From Methylocystis sp. (lineage in GTDB: Bacteria; Pseudomonadota; Alphaproteobacteria; Rhizobiales; Beijerinckiaceae), in assembly GCA_002929055.1 (NCBI GenBank), contig PERY01000004.1, positions 85,039 to 149,038 of the forward strand: a stretch of 64,000 bases of DNA, read 5' to 3'. Positions 24,496-33,700 of the stretch are shown here, one piece after another (position 1 is the stretch's first letter; every line of letters begins with the position of its first letter). The translations under genes were made by a program, and so were the position numbers. The notes under the pieces were generated by a model, which made no database searches, was not told the DNA's origin, and saw nothing but the letters and a program-made list of their open reading frames with translations.

Positions 24496-26580
24496 CTATC
24501 CCAATGCCGCTCTTTGCGCATGATTGCCGGCGTGCGCGGCTACGATCTCCCTCGCATGCTTGCCGACAACTTCAGCGAGATGATTGAAGCGCGCCTGGAA
24601 AAACCCCGCTCCCGCCGTCGCCGAGCGCAGTTCCACGATGAGATGGTCCATCTCGGCTTCGGGGATCAGCGTTTCCAGCTTGTCCCAGCCGTCCCAGCCC
24701 TCGCGCGGACCAAAGCCCATGATCTGCCCGCGACGTCCCGACACGAGCCCGGTGGCGCGCGACATGGCGTCGTTGGGAACGAAAATGTCGACGGCGAGCA
24801 CGGGCTCAAGAAGAATCGGATCGGCCTTGCCCAGCGCTTCGCTCATCCCCATGCGCGCCGCGGTGCGGAACGCCATGTCGGAGGAATCGACTGTGTGGTA
24901 GGAGCCGTCGGTCAATACGGCTTCGACGTCGACAACCGGAAAGCCCAGCGGCCCGTGGGCCATCGCATCCTGACAACCGGATTCGACGGACGAGAAATAT
25001 TGCCTTGGCACCGCGCCGCCGTGCACGCGCTCGGCAAAGGCGAATCCCTCACCGCGGCCGCGCGGCGCGACCTCGAGCACGACGTCGCCGAACTGTCCGT
25101 GCCCCCCGGACTGCTTCTTGTGACGCCCGCGCACCGTCACCTTGTGGCGGATGGTCTCGCGATAGGCGACGGTTGGCCGCGACACATCGACGGTGACGCC
25201 GAAACGCGATTGCAGCCGCTCCAACGCGACGCGCAAATGCATCTCACCCTGCCCGAAGAGCTTGATCTGCGACATCTCCTGATCATGGACGAAGATGAGC
25301 GAAGGGTCTTCGTCGACCAGCTTCGCCATTGCGGCCGCGAGGCGCATTTCGTCCTTGCGGTCCTTGACGGCGAGGGCGAGCGCATGCACGGGAACGGGAA
25401 TCGCCGCGCGTGTGGCGAGCGCGCCCCCATCTGCCTTGCCGTCCGCGACGACCGTGTCGCCGGCATGCGCATGCTCCAGCCGCCCCAGCGCCACGACATC
25501 GCCTTCCCTTGCGTCGCTCGCCTTTGAGATATTCGCGCCCATCAGGCGCGAGACGCCGGAGACTCGATCGTCGCCATGCGCCGAAACGACAGTCTGACCA
25601 TCGGCGATCACACCACGCAGAATGCGCGCGACCGACAGCTTGCCGCCATGAGACGTGTGCACGGTGCGCAGGATGCGCGCCACTGGCGGGCCACTATCCA
25701 AAACGCCCAGTCGCGCGCGGGTCTCGGCTATTCCAGGCGCCTCGTGCCGCAAGGCTTTGAGCAGCCGCGTGACGCCCGCGCCGCGCTCCGCGGAGCCGAT
25801 GAAAACGGGCGCCACGAGCCCGGCGCGCAATTCTTTCGTCAGATCGTCGAAGACCTGATCACGCGGCGGCTCGATGTCGGAGATCAGCTCCTCCATCAGC
25901 GTGTCGTCGTAATCCGCGAGGCGCTCCAGCATGGTGTAGCGCGCCTCCTTTTCAGACGCCGCCTCGTCCTTGGGGATCGCGATCACCCCGGAGGGCGCAT
26001 GTTCACGATAGACATAGGCGCGCTCGAGCGCGAGATCGATGAAGCCTACCGCGACGCCGTTGCTCCATATGGGGATCTGACGCAGGAGCAGCGGCGTGCG
26101 CGACGCCGGTTGCAGGATCGCAAGCGCATGGCGCACATCGATGGTCGCGCCGTCGATCTTGTTCAGAAAAAGCAGATGCGGAACCCCTGCCTCTTCCAAC
26201 CCGCGCAGCGTGAGTTGCAGCGCAGGAACCTTTCGCGCGTCCGCCTCGCAGACGACGACCGCGGCGTCCACTGCCGGCAAAATGTTGCGCGCCTCATGCA
26301 CAAATTCCACGGAGCCGGGAAGGTCGATGAAGGTGTAGCGGTCGCCCATGTAATCCAGCGTCGCAACGTTGGATTCCACGCTCATCCTGTGCGCGCGAGC
26401 CTCGGGGCTCGCGTCGCCGACGCTCGAACCCTCGCCGACCGACCCCTGTTTCGGGATTGCGCCCGCATGCGCGAGCAGCGCTTCAAGAAGCGTGGTCTTG
26501 CCGCATTGGAAGGGACCGGCCAGCGCGATGAGGCGTGGACCGCACGCTCTCGCTTCATGGGGGAAGGTCGTGTCGCCCAT
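24496..26580 (-). CDS. elongation factor G-like GTPase (paralogue)
   Basis: EF-G-like protein of 694 residues with the full domain set: GTPase domain, domain II (about 290-370), and domains III-V ending about residue 680. The P-loop reads AGPFQCGKTT (21-30) instead of the AHIDAGKTT of canonical EF-G, and the effector region differs, so this is the divergent EF-G-like class rather than the main translocase. NKID is present near 140. The ATG at 26580 has GGAGG 5 bases upstream; the frame is open 35 codons further. The gene is solitary, divergent from rph. Canonical fusA would be expected in the str operon elsewhere. Confidence 0.9.
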   Translation of the reverse strand: MGDTTFPHEARACGPRLIALAGPFQCGKTTLLEALLAHAGAIPKQGSVGEGSSVGDASPEARAHRMSVESNVATLDYMGDRYTFIDLPGSVEFVHEARNILPAVDAAVVVCEADARKVPALQLTLRGLEEAGVPHLLFLNKIDGATIDVRHALAILQPASRTPLLLRQIPIWSNGVAVGFIDLALERAYVYREHAPSGVIAIPKDEAASEKEARYTMLERLADYDDTLMEELISDIEPPRDQVFDDLTKELRAGLVAPVFIGSAERGAGVTRLLKALRHEAPGIAETRARLGVLDSGPPVARILRTVHTSHGGKLSVARILRGVIADGQTVVSAHGDDRVSGVSRLMGANISKASDAREGDVVALGRLEHAHAGDTVVADGKADGGALATRAAIPVPVHALALAVKDRKDEMRLAAAMAKLVDEDPSLIFVHDQEMSQIKLFGQGEMHLRVALERLQSRFGVTVDVSRPTVAYRETIRHKVTVRGRHKKQSGGHGQFGDVVLEVAPRGRGEGFAFAERVHGGAVPRQYFSSVESGCQDAMAHGPLGFPVVDVEAVLTDGSYHTVDSSDMAFRTAARMGMSEALGKADPILLEPVLAVDIFVPNDAMSRATGLVSGRRGQIMGFGPREGWDGWDKLETLIPEAEMDHLIVELRSATAGAGFFQARFNHLAEVVGKHAREIVAAHAGNHAQRAALG

Positions 26581-26735
26581 CGTATCCTCCCTTATTTTGT
26601 CGAAGCCTTTTTCCCCAACTCCGTTGAATGATGCTCCCACCATGTGTGAAATAGCGCAAGAGATGAAAGCTCCAGGCGCTTCCACCCAAAGCCAAAGCGC
26701 GTTAGAACGAGTCTAATTCAGACAAAGGAGACTTC

Positions 26736-27452
26736 ATGCGTCCCAGCAAGCGCGCGCCCGACGAGATGCGCCCGGTCAGTTTCGAGCGCGGCGTCGCCCG
26801 CTACGCCGAAGGCTCCTGCCTAGTGAAATTCGGCAATACGCAGGTGTTGTGCGCTGCATCGCTCGAAGACAAGCCGCCGCCGTGGCTGCGTGGACAGGGC
26901 CGCGGCTGGGTCACCGCCGAATACTCCATGCTGCCGCGCGCGACGCACACGCGCACGCGGCGCGAGGCCTCAGCCGGCAAGCTCTCGGGCCGCACGCAGG
27001 AAATCCAGCGCCTCATCGGCCGCTCGCTTCGCGCCGTGACCAACCTGCCCGCGATCGGCGAGCGCCAGATCGTGGTCGACTGCGACGTCATCCAGGCGGA
27101 TGGCGGCACGCGCACGGCCTCGATCACCGGCGCCTGGATCGCCTTACGCGATTGCTTCGAATGGATGCGCTCGCGCTCGATCATCAAGGAAAACCCGCTG
27201 CGCGATCATGTCGCGGCGGTCTCCTGCGGCATCTTCAATGGCGCGCCGGTGATCGACCTCGATTATGCGGAGGACTCCACCGCTCAGACAGACGCAAATT
27301 TCGTCATCACCGGTTCCGGGGGCCTCGTTGAAATTCAGGCGACCGCCGAAGTCGCCGTGTTCTCTCCTGACGAGCTGACTGCGATGCTGACGCTCGCGCA
27401 AAAAGGCGTCGGCGATCTCGTTGCGCTGCAAAAGGCGACTCTCGCGTCATGA
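26736..27452 (+). CDS. rph: ribonuclease PH
   Basis: Phosphorolytic 3'-5' exoribonuclease that trims tRNA 3' ends. It has 238 residues, full family length: start [42 protein letters not shown] near 53, and [21 protein letters not shown] near 190. The stop overlaps the rdgB start by 4 bases (ATGA), so the two are translationally coupled. Confidence 0.97.
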   Translation: MRPSKRAPDEMRPVSFERGVARYAEGSCLVKFGNTQVLCAASLEDKPPPWLRGQGRGWVTAEYSMLPRATHTRTRREASAGKLSGRTQEIQRLIGRSLRAVTNLPAIGERQIVVDCDVIQADGGTRTASITGAWIALRDCFEWMRSRSIIKENPLRDHVAAVSCGIFNGAPVIDLDYAEDSTAQTDANFVITGSGGLVEIQATAEVAVFSPDELTAMLTLAQKGVGDLVALQKATLAS

Positions 27453-28078
27453 CGCACCGGAAGATCGTCGGCAAACTCGTGATCGCGACGCACAATCCCG
27501 GCAAGCTCTGGGAGTTGCAGCAGCTTCTCGCGCCGCATGGCGTGGATGCGGTTTCAGCGGGCGATCTCAGCCTGCCGGAGCCGGAGGAGACAGAAGCGAC
27601 CTTCGCCGGCAACGCCGCGCTCAAAGCGCGCGCGGCCGCGATGGCCTCTGGCCTCCCCGCCTTCGCAGATGATTCCGGCCTCTGCGTCGACGCGCTCGAC
27701 GGCGCGCCGGGGATTTATTCGGCGCGCTGGGCGGGCGAAAGCCGAGACTTCAAGGCCGCATGCCAATTGGTGCGCCGCAAGATCGAGGAGCGGGGCGCAC
27801 AACCGCCCTTCCGCGCCAATTTCACCTGCGCGCTCGCCGTTGTCTGGCCGGATGGCCACATCGAGGAGTTCGAGGGTCGCGTCGACGGCGTTCTGGTCTT
27901 TCCGCCCAGGGGCGACAAGGGTTTCGGCTATGATCCGATCTTCAAGCCCGACGAGCTCGACAAGACCTTCGGCGAGATGATGTCGGCGGAGAAACACGCG
28001 CTGCCGGGCGACGGCTCCCGCGCCTTGTCGCATCGCGCAAGAGCGTTTCAGGCTCTGGCGAAGGCGTGTCTCGACTAA
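27449..28078 (+). CDS. rdgB: XTP/dITP diphosphatase (RdgB/HAM1)
   Basis: Removes non-canonical purine nucleotides (ITP, XTP) from the pool. It has 209 residues. Motifs: [11 protein letters not shown] near 13, [12 protein letters not shown] near 71, FGYDPIF near 156, and the C-terminal SHRARAF near 194. The start overlaps rph. rph-rdgB is a common alphaproteobacterial arrangement, usually followed by hemW; here an aldehyde dehydrogenase follows after a 163-base gap with no recognisable feature. Confidence 0.97.
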   Translation: MTHRKIVGKLVIATHNPGKLWELQQLLAPHGVDAVSAGDLSLPEPEETEATFAGNAALKARAAAMASGLPAFADDSGLCVDALDGAPGIYSARWAGESRDFKAACQLVRRKIEERGAQPPFRANFTCALAVVWPDGHIEEFEGRVDGVLVFPPRGDKGFGYDPIFKPDELDKTFGEMMSAEKHALPGDGSRALSHRARAFQALAKACLD

Positions 28079-28241
28079 GAGAACGACTGCGACAAAATGG
28101 TCAAGGTCAAGGCGTCGATTGCGGGTAGCGTTACCGCTGGAAAGCCTTTCTCTTGGCGCGGGCCTATGCGTTACTATCTTCCTCAAATGAGAACAGGCGC
28201 GGCGAACGCGCGCGGATGAGGAAACCCAAAGAGGCGATCCC

Positions 28242-29759
28242 ATGACCAGGCACGAGACCTTCGCGGCTGCGAAGCCGCCCTTCAAGGCGCGCTACGGCAA
28301 TTTCATCAATGGCGCATGGGCGGACGCGAAGTCCGGCCGCGTCTTCGAAAACATCTCGCCCATCACCGGCCAGAAGGTCTGCGAGATCGCCCGCTCCGAC
28401 AAGGACGACATCGAGGCCGCGCTCGACGCCGCGCACGCAGCGAAAGAGGCGTGGGGCCGCACCAGCACGACCGAGCGCGCGCGCATCCTCAACAAGATTG
28501 CCGACCGCATGGAGGAGAACCTCGCGCTCCTCGCCGCGGCCGAGACATGGGACAATGGCAAGCCGATCCGCGAGACGATGGCCGCCGACATTCCGCTCGC
28601 CGTCGACCACTTCCGCTACTTCGCCGGCGCCATCCGCGCGCAGGAGGGCGGCATCTCCGAGATCGACCACGACACGGTCGCCTATCACTTCCATGAGCCA
28701 CTCGGCGTCGTCGGCCAGATCATTCCGTGGAACTTTCCGCTGCTGATGGCGGCGTGGAAAATGGCTCCGGCGCTGGCCGCCGGCAACTGCATCGTGCTGA
28801 AGCCCGCCGAGCAGACGCCCGCGAGCATTCTCGTCTGGGCGGAGCTCGTCGGCGATCTGCTGCCGAAGGGCGTGCTCAATATCGTGAACGGCTTTGGCCT
28901 CGAGGCTGGAAAGCCGCTCGCCTCTTCGAACCGCATCGCCAAGATCGCCTTCACCGGCGAGACGACGACGGGCCGCCTCATCATGCAATATGCGTCGCAG
29001 ACGCTGATCCCCGTGACGCTGGAGCTCGGCGGCAAGTCGCCCAACATCTTCTTCGAGGACGTCGCGCGCGAGGACGACGATTATCTCGACAAGGCCGTCG
29101 AAGGCTTCGTGATGTTCGCGCTCAACCAGGGCGAGGTCTGCACCTGCCCGAGCCGCGCGCTCATACACGAGAAGATCTACGACCGCTTCATGGAGCGCGC
29201 GATCAAGCGCGTGAACGACATCAAGCAGGGCAATCCGCTCGATCCCTCGACCATGATCGGCGCGCAGGCGTCGTCCGAGCAGCTCGAGAAAATTCTCAGC
29301 TATATCGATATCGGCAAGCAGGAGGGCGCCAAGGTGCTCGCTGGCGGCCAGCGTAACACGCTCGAAGGCGACCTTGCGGGCGGCTTCTATGTGAAGCCGA
29401 CGGTGTTGCAGGGTCACAACAAGATGCGCGTCTTTCAGGAGGAAATCTTCGGGCCTGTGGTGTCAGTCACGACCTTCAAGGATGATGAAGATGCGCTCGC
29501 GATCGCCAATGACACGCTCTACGGCCTCGGCGCCGGCGTGTGGAGCCGCGACGTCAATCGCTGCTATCGCTTCGGGCGCGCGATCCAGGCAGGCCGCGTT
29601 TGGACGAATTGCTACCACGCCTATCCCGCGCATGCGGCCTTCGGCGGCTACAAGCAGTCCGGCATCGGCCGCGAAAATCACAAAATGATGCTCGACCACT
29701 ACCAGCAGACGAAAAACATGCTGGTGAGCTACAGCCCCAAGAAGCTCGGCTTCTTCTGA
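28242..29759 (+). CDS. NAD-dependent aldehyde dehydrogenase (acetaldehyde dehydrogenase type)
   Basis: Oxidises an aldehyde to the acid with NAD+. It has 505 residues: [10 protein letters not shown] near 160, general base Glu261 in ELGGKSPN, nucleophile Cys300 in [11 protein letters not shown], and the C-terminal [10 protein letters not shown] typical of the ExaC/AldB/AcoD group acting on acetaldehyde and other short aldehydes. GAGG lies 8 bases before the ATG. The stop overlaps the start of a DUF779 gene, a partner often found beside this class. In a one-carbon or ethanol-using bacterium it would detoxify or assimilate aldehydes. Confidence 0.93.
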   Translation: MTRHETFAAAKPPFKARYGNFINGAWADAKSGRVFENISPITGQKVCEIARSDKDDIEAALDAAHAAKEAWGRTSTTERARILNKIADRMEENLALLAAAETWDNGKPIRETMAADIPLAVDHFRYFAGAIRAQEGGISEIDHDTVAYHFHEPLGVVGQIIPWNFPLLMAAWKMAPALAAGNCIVLKPAEQTPASILVWAELVGDLLPKGVLNIVNGFGLEAGKPLASSNRIAKIAFTGETTTGRLIMQYASQTLIPVTLELGGKSPNIFFEDVAREDDDYLDKAVEGFVMFALNQGEVCTCPSRALIHEKIYDRFMERAIKRVNDIKQGNPLDPSTMIGAQASSEQLEKILSYIDIGKQEGAKVLAGGQRNTLEGDLAGGFYVKPTVLQGHNKMRVFQEEIFGPVVSVTTFKDDEDALAIANDTLYGLGAGVWSRDVNRCYRFGRAIQAGRVWTNCYHAYPAHAAFGGYKQSGIGRENHKMMLDHYQQTKNMLVSYSPKKLGFF

Positions 29760-30127
29760 TGCAGCCAACGCCGCGCGTCATCGCAACCGCCGCGGCGCTC
29801 GATCTCGTCGAGCGCCTGCGACGGGAGCATGGCGATATTCTGTTCCATCAATCGGGGGGCTGCTGCGACGGGTCCGCGCCCATGTGCTATCCACAGGGGG
29901 ACTTTCTCACCGGCGACAATGACGTGAAGCTTGGCGAAATCGGCGGCGCGCCCTTCTACATCGGAGCGGCGCAATATGATTACTGGAAGCACACGCAGCT
30001 CATCATCGATGTCGTCCCCGGCCAGGGTGGCATGTTCTCGCTCGACAACGGGACAGGCAGCCGTTTCCTCACCCGCTCGCGGCTGTTTTCCGATTCCGAA
30101 CTGGAAACCCTGGGCTTCCAGGTCTAG
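29759..30127 (+). CDS. DUF779 family protein
   Basis: Protein of 122 residues, with start and stop codons shared with the upstream dehydrogenase (TGATG). The conserved core has FHQSGGCCDGSAPMCYP (Cys pair plus a third Cys) near residues 29-45, then a compact beta-rich stretch DYWKHTQLIIDVVPG near 82. DUF779 genes are repeatedly linked to acetaldehyde dehydrogenases, so an accessory role for that enzyme is likely by context; the biochemical function is not established. Confidence 0.88.
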   Translation: MQPTPRVIATAAALDLVERLRREHGDILFHQSGGCCDGSAPMCYPQGDFLTGDNDVKLGEIGGAPFYIGAAQYDYWKHTQLIIDVVPGQGGMFSLDNGTGSRFLTRSRLFSDSELETLGFQV

Positions 30128-30225
30128 GGTGAAGACGCGACCTTTCGAGCATTGACGCAGCGCACAAATCGCCTAAGCTCAAGCTGCGAGCCGTCTTAGC
30201 CTCGCACCCAAGGATGGGGCGCATT

Positions 30226-30651
30226 ATGCTGCAGGATTTCAAAAATTTCGCTTTGCGGGGCAATGTCGTGGACCTCGCGGTCGGCGTCATTATCGGCGCG
30301 GCGTTTGGCAAGATCATCGATTCCTTCGTCACCGATATGGTCATGCCGCTGATCGGCGCCGTCACGGGCGGGCTGGACTTCTCGAACTATTTCCTCCCGC
30401 TGTCCAAGGCCGCCCATACCGAAATGACGTATGAGGAAGCCAGGAAAGTGGGCGCCGCCGTCGGCTACGGGCAGTTCGTCACTGTCGCGGTGAACTTCAT
30501 CATAATTGCTTTCGTGCTGTTCCTCTTCATTCAGGCGTTCGAGCGCATGAAGAAGAAATCCGCCGAGGAGCCGGCGCCTGCGCCCGAACCGACAAAGACC
30601 GAGGCGCTGCTCATGGAAATCCGCGACGCGTTGCGCAACCGGCCGGCCTAG
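30226..30651 (+). CDS. mscL: large-conductance mechanosensitive channel
   Basis: Homopentameric emergency channel opened by membrane tension on osmotic down-shock. It has 141 residues from the ATG at 30226 (an ATG at 30214 is in frame but has no spaced ribosome site). N-terminus MLQDFKNFALRGNVVDLAVGV, TM1 about 12-40 with the constriction, TM2 about 72-95, and a charged C-terminal helix ending LMEIRDALRN, all as in MscL. Confidence 0.95.
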   Translation: MLQDFKNFALRGNVVDLAVGVIIGAAFGKIIDSFVTDMVMPLIGAVTGGLDFSNYFLPLSKAAHTEMTYEEARKVGAAVGYGQFVTVAVNFIIIAFVLFLFIQAFERMKKKSAEEPAPAPEPTKTEALLMEIRDALRNRPA

Positions 30652-30667
30652 CCTGGAGGGACGTGCA

Positions 30668-31234
30668 ATTAACCCGGTTGCAATTCCGCCTCGCGCTCAA
30701 AGCCGCGCACGCGACCTCGCCTCAGCCGAGTTCATCAACTGCGCGCTGCGCCCGTCCAGCCTTGGTCTCGCCCTGATCGCCGCGAGCGCAAAGGGTGTTT
30801 GCGCCCTCCTGCTTGGCGACGACCCGGAAGCTATCGAAGCAGATTTTCGTCGCCGTTTCCCCAATGCGACACAGATCGGCCCGGATGAACGCTGCGCGCG
30901 CGTTTTCGATGCGGCGCTCGCGCTCATCGACGCGCCTGCTTCTGCTCCCGTTTTCTCTCTCGACGCGCGAGGCACTGCGTTTCAGCGGCGCGTCTGGCAA
31001 GCGCTGCGCGAGATCGCGCCGGGCCAGACAGCGAGCTATGCCGATGTCGCACGCCGCATCGGCGCGCCAAAGGCGACGCGAGCCGTCGCCGCCGCCTGCG
31101 CGGCCAACCCTGTCGCCGTAGCCATTCCCTGCCACCGCGTTCTCAAGAGCGACGGCAGCCTCTCCGGCTATCGCTGGGGCGTCGATCGCAAGCGCGCATT
31201 GCTGCAAAGAGAAGGCGTTCGCGTCGCGGTCTGA
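30668..31234 (+). CDS. ogt: methylated-DNA-protein-cysteine methyltransferase (Ada C-terminal type) with apparent ATT start
   Basis: Suicide DNA-repair protein that removes alkyl groups from O6-methylguanine. The active site PCHRV is complete with acceptor Cys155, preceded by GTAFQRRVWQAL near 102 and YADVARRIGAPKATRAVAAACA, and followed by SGYRWGVDRKRALL. The whole resembles the C-terminal half of Ada rather than short Ogt. No ATG, GTG or TTG occurs in frame before the domain. GGAGG at 30655-30659 is placed 8 bases before an in-frame ATT at 30668, so an ATT start, rare but known in infC, is the best reading and gives 188 residues. Otherwise the gene could be an Ada fragment that lost its start. 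It is missed by callers that require ATG/GTG/TTG. Confidence 0.75.
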   Translation: MNPVAIPPRAQSRARDLASAEFINCALRPSSLGLALIAASAKGVCALLLGDDPEAIEADFRRRFPNATQIGPDERCARVFDAALALIDAPASAPVFSLDARGTAFQRRVWQALREIAPGQTASYADVARRIGAPKATRAVAAACAANPVAVAIPCHRVLKSDGSLSGYRWGVDRKRALLQREGVRVAV

Positions 31235-31286
31235 CCGTCGTCCGCACTCCAGCCAGACACAAGCGGCGGCCCCTATTCTCTCTTCG

Positions 31287-31294
31287 TTAACCAT
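31287..31294 (+). promoter_or_regulatory. CtrA-type half-site upstream of flgB
   Basis: TTAACCAT lies 12 bases before the flgB ATG, in the only non-coding stretch ahead of the flgB operon. It matches the TTAACCAT half-site form of the CtrA motif; the upstream TTAA half is not conserved (TTCT). It is weaker than the two full boxes at 45048 and 46221. Confidence 0.4.
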
Positions 31295-31306
31295 ACGAGG
31301 GCGGTC

Positions 31307-31687
31307 ATGGAGCCGGTTCGACTCTTCACTCTCATCGAACAGCAGCGAAGCTGGCTGTCGACGCGGCAATCGCTTGTCGCGCAAAACATCGCTAACGCGG
31401 ACACGCCGGGCTACAAGGCGCAAGACATTCTGCCCTTCGAGACGGCGATGGCGCGCAGCGCGCTGGAGATGGCTGGAGCCGACAGGCTCCACATGCGGCC
31501 GTCGCAGGCCGAGACGCTCTCCACCGCGGTCAAGGAGTCGGAAGGCTGGGAGACAACGCTCTCGGGCAATTCCGTTTCCCCCGAGCAGGAGATGATCAAG
31601 GCTGGACAGATCCGCGGCGCGTTCACGCTCGACACCAATCTGATGCGGGCCTTTCACGGCATGCTCATGTCGGCCGTACGCGCATGA
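31307..31687 (+). CDS. flgB: flagellar basal-body proximal rod protein FlgB
   Basis: Rod protein of 126 residues. The N-terminal flagellar rod signature [23 protein letters not shown] is near residues 19-41, with a C-terminal helix for stacking. It is the first gene of flgB-flgC-fliE-flgG-flgA-flgI; its stop overlaps flgC by 4 bases. Confidence 0.95.
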   Translation: MEPVRLFTLIEQQRSWLSTRQSLVAQNIANADTPGYKAQDILPFETAMARSALEMAGADRLHMRPSQAETLSTAVKESEGWETTLSGNSVSPEQEMIKAGQIRGAFTLDTNLMRAFHGMLMSAVRA

Positions 31688-32103
31688 TCGACCCGCTCGA
31701 CGCATCGCTCAAAGTCGCGGGAGCCGGTCTCGCCGCGCAATCGGAACGACTGCGGATCGTCTCCGAGAACATGGCGAACGCGCAATCCACTGGAAAAGCC
31801 GCGGGCGCGGACCCCTACACGCGCAAGACAATCTCCTTCGTGAACGAGCTGGATCGCGCGAGCGGGGTGCGCCTGGTTCGCGTCAACTCTGTCGGCGTCG
31901 ACTCCTCGCCTTTCGTCATCGAGCACGACCCTGGCAACCCGGCGGCCGACGCCAGCGGCAATGTCAAGCGGCCGAACGTCAATCTGCTGCTCGAAATGGG
32001 CGATATGCGCGAGGCTAACCGCGCCTATGAAGCGGATCTGCAGATCATGAAGCAGACGCGCGAACTTGTCGCGATGACGGTCGAACTTCTGAAGGGCGCA
32101 TGA
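31684..32103 (+). CDS. flgC: flagellar basal-body rod protein FlgC
   Basis: Rod protein of 139 residues. It starts [25 protein letters not shown] with [10 protein letters not shown] near 30 and a conserved C-terminal [28 protein letters not shown] helix. Together with FlgB and FlgF it builds the proximal rod. It overlaps both neighbours by 4 bases, so it is translationally coupled. Confidence 0.95.
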   Translation: MIDPLDASLKVAGAGLAAQSERLRIVSENMANAQSTGKAAGADPYTRKTISFVNELDRASGVRLVRVNSVGVDSSPFVIEHDPGNPAADASGNVKRPNVNLLLEMGDMREANRAYEADLQIMKQTRELVAMTVELLKGA

Positions 32104-32435
32104 TGACACCTATCGTTTCCATTGCGGCATCCACGATCGCTTCTCTCGCGCAAGGCGCCGCCAAGACTCTCGTCCAGACATCGCCCTCCGTGGCGACGGG
32201 CGACGCCGCTGGAGCTGGCGCCTCGTTCGGCGATGTCATGCAGGACTTCGCCGTGAAAACGATCGACTCGCTCAAGAGCGGCGAAGCGGCCGCGCTTGCC
32301 GGCGTCGAGGGCAAAGTCCCGACGCAGCAGGTGGTGAGCGCCGTCATGCAGGCCGAACGCGATCTGCAAACGGCGATCGCGTTGCGCGACAAAGCCGTCG
32401 CCGCCTATCAGGAAATCAGCCGCATGGCGATTTGA
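32100..32435 (+). CDS. fliE: flagellar hook-basal body complex protein FliE
   Basis: MS-ring-to-rod adaptor of 111 residues. Conserved C-terminal FliE part: [58 protein letters not shown]. Two consecutive ATG codons (32100 and 32103) are possible starts; the first overlaps the flgC stop. Confidence 0.95.
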   Translation: MMTPIVSIAASTIASLAQGAAKTLVQTSPSVATGDAAGAGASFGDVMQDFAVKTIDSLKSGEAAALAGVEGKVPTQQVVSAVMQAERDLQTAIALRDKAVAAYQEISRMAI

Positions 32436-32447
32436 GGAGTAAGCATC

Positions 32448-33236
32448 GTGAGGGCACTCGCCATCGCCGCGACGGGTATGAGCGCGCAGCAGCATAATAT
32501 CGAGGTCATTGCGCACAATATCGCCAACATCAACACAACCGGCTTCAAACGTTCGCGCGCGGAATTCACCGATCTGCTCTACCAGACGGATCGCTTGCAG
32601 GGCGTCTCCAACCGCGGGCGCGACGCGACCATTCCCCAGGGCGCGCAATTTGGCCTCGGCGTGCGCGCCGCCGCCGTGCGCAGCCTGCAGCAGCAGGGCG
32701 CCATGGCGCAGACCGGGAACAGCTATGACCTCAGCCTCAACGGGCGCGGCTGGTTCCAAATTCTCGGCACGGACAGCGAGACGCTCTACACGCGGGCTGG
32801 TTCCTTCAGCACCAACGCCACCGGCCAACTCGTAACCGTCGACGGCTATCAGCTCTCGCCCACGATCACCGTCCCTGACAATGCGCTCGCCGTCACCGTC
32901 AGTCAGACGGGCCTCGTTTCGGCGGTCGTCGCCGGGCAGCCGCAGCCGCAGCAGATCGGCCAGCTGACCATCGCAACCTTCGCCAATGACGCTGGCCTCG
33001 AGGCGCTTGGCGGCAATCTCTTCCGCCAGACATTCGCCTCGGGCCAGCCCATCGTCGGCGTTCCGGGCGACCCGGGTTTCGGCGTCGTCAATCAGGGTTA
33101 CCTTGAAAGTTCGAATGTCGATCCGGTGAAAGAACTCGTCAGCCTCATCGCCGCGCAGCGCGCCTTCGAGCTCAACTCCAAGGTCATTCAAGCCGCCGAC
33201 GAAATGGCTGGCACGGTCTCGAAGGGCGTCCGATGA
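32448..33236 (+). CDS. flgG: flagellar basal-body distal rod protein FlgG
   Basis: Distal rod protein of 262 residues starting at GTG with GAGGAG upstream. N-terminal [44 protein letters not shown] and C-terminal [37 protein letters not shown] are standard for FlgG; the segment [24 protein letters not shown] near 83 is the central rod-specific domain. It overlaps flgA by 4 bases. Confidence 0.96.
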   Translation: MRALAIAATGMSAQQHNIEVIAHNIANINTTGFKRSRAEFTDLLYQTDRLQGVSNRGRDATIPQGAQFGLGVRAAAVRSLQQQGAMAQTGNSYDLSLNGRGWFQILGTDSETLYTRAGSFSTNATGQLVTVDGYQLSPTITVPDNALAVTVSQTGLVSAVVAGQPQPQQIGQLTIATFANDAGLEALGGNLFRQTFASGQPIVGVPGDPGFGVVNQGYLESSNVDPVKELVSLIAAQRAFELNSKVIQAADEMAGTVSKGVR

Positions 33237-33700
33237 GATCCGGCCTGCCGGCGGCGCTCTGGCTCGCGCTCGTTCTTTCCGAAGCAGCGAAAGCGCAGAC
33301 GACCGGCTGGGCTCAGGATTTCCCTGTCGCACGCGTGACGATTTACCCGGGCGACGCCATCTCCGAGTCGATGCTCGACGAGCGCGCCTATGCCTTTCCG
33401 GTAGGATCAGAAAGCCATTACGCGCGCCCGCGAACCGCTGTGATCGGCAAGGTGGCGCGACGCACGCTGTTGCCGGGCCAGCCCATCCCGGTCGTTGCGC
33501 TGGATAATCCGAGAATTGTTTCAGTCGGCGCGCAGCTCAAGATCATCTTCACCGAAGACGGGTTGCAGATCGTCGCCTCCGGGATTGCGCAGCAGTCCGG
33601 CGGCGTCGGAGACCTCATCCGCGTCCGCAATCAGGATAGCGGCCTCTTCGTGACGGGACGCATTCAATCGGATGGCTCCGTGCGCGTGGGCGAAGGATGA
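33233..33700 (+). CDS. flgA: flagellar P-ring assembly chaperone FlgA
   Basis: Periplasmic chaperone for FlgI, 155 residues. A signal peptide of about 20 residues is followed by a SAF-type domain ([22 protein letters not shown], then [15 protein letters not shown]) and the C-terminal beta domain [29 protein letters not shown]. It is immediately followed by its client flgI with a 4-base overlap. Confidence 0.93.
   Translation: MRSGLPAALWLALVLSEAAKAQTTGWAQDFPVARVTIYPGDAISESMLDERAYAFPVGSESHYARPRTAVIGKVARRTLLPGQPIPVVALDNPRIVSVGAQLKIIFTEDGLQIVASGIAQQSGGVGDLIRVRNQDSGLFVTGRIQSDGSVRVGEG

Noticed and set aside
28150..28175. A sigma-54-like sequence (TGGCGCG...TATGC) before the aldehyde dehydrogenase
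   Set aside because: The GG and GC are 11 bases apart rather than 10 and no enhancer-binding regulator gene is adjacent.
30722..31705. A 327-codon minus-strand open frame covering the alkyltransferase and flgB
   Set aside because: Antisense to two recognisable genes; no motif. The real gene on the plus strand was missed only because of its unusual start.
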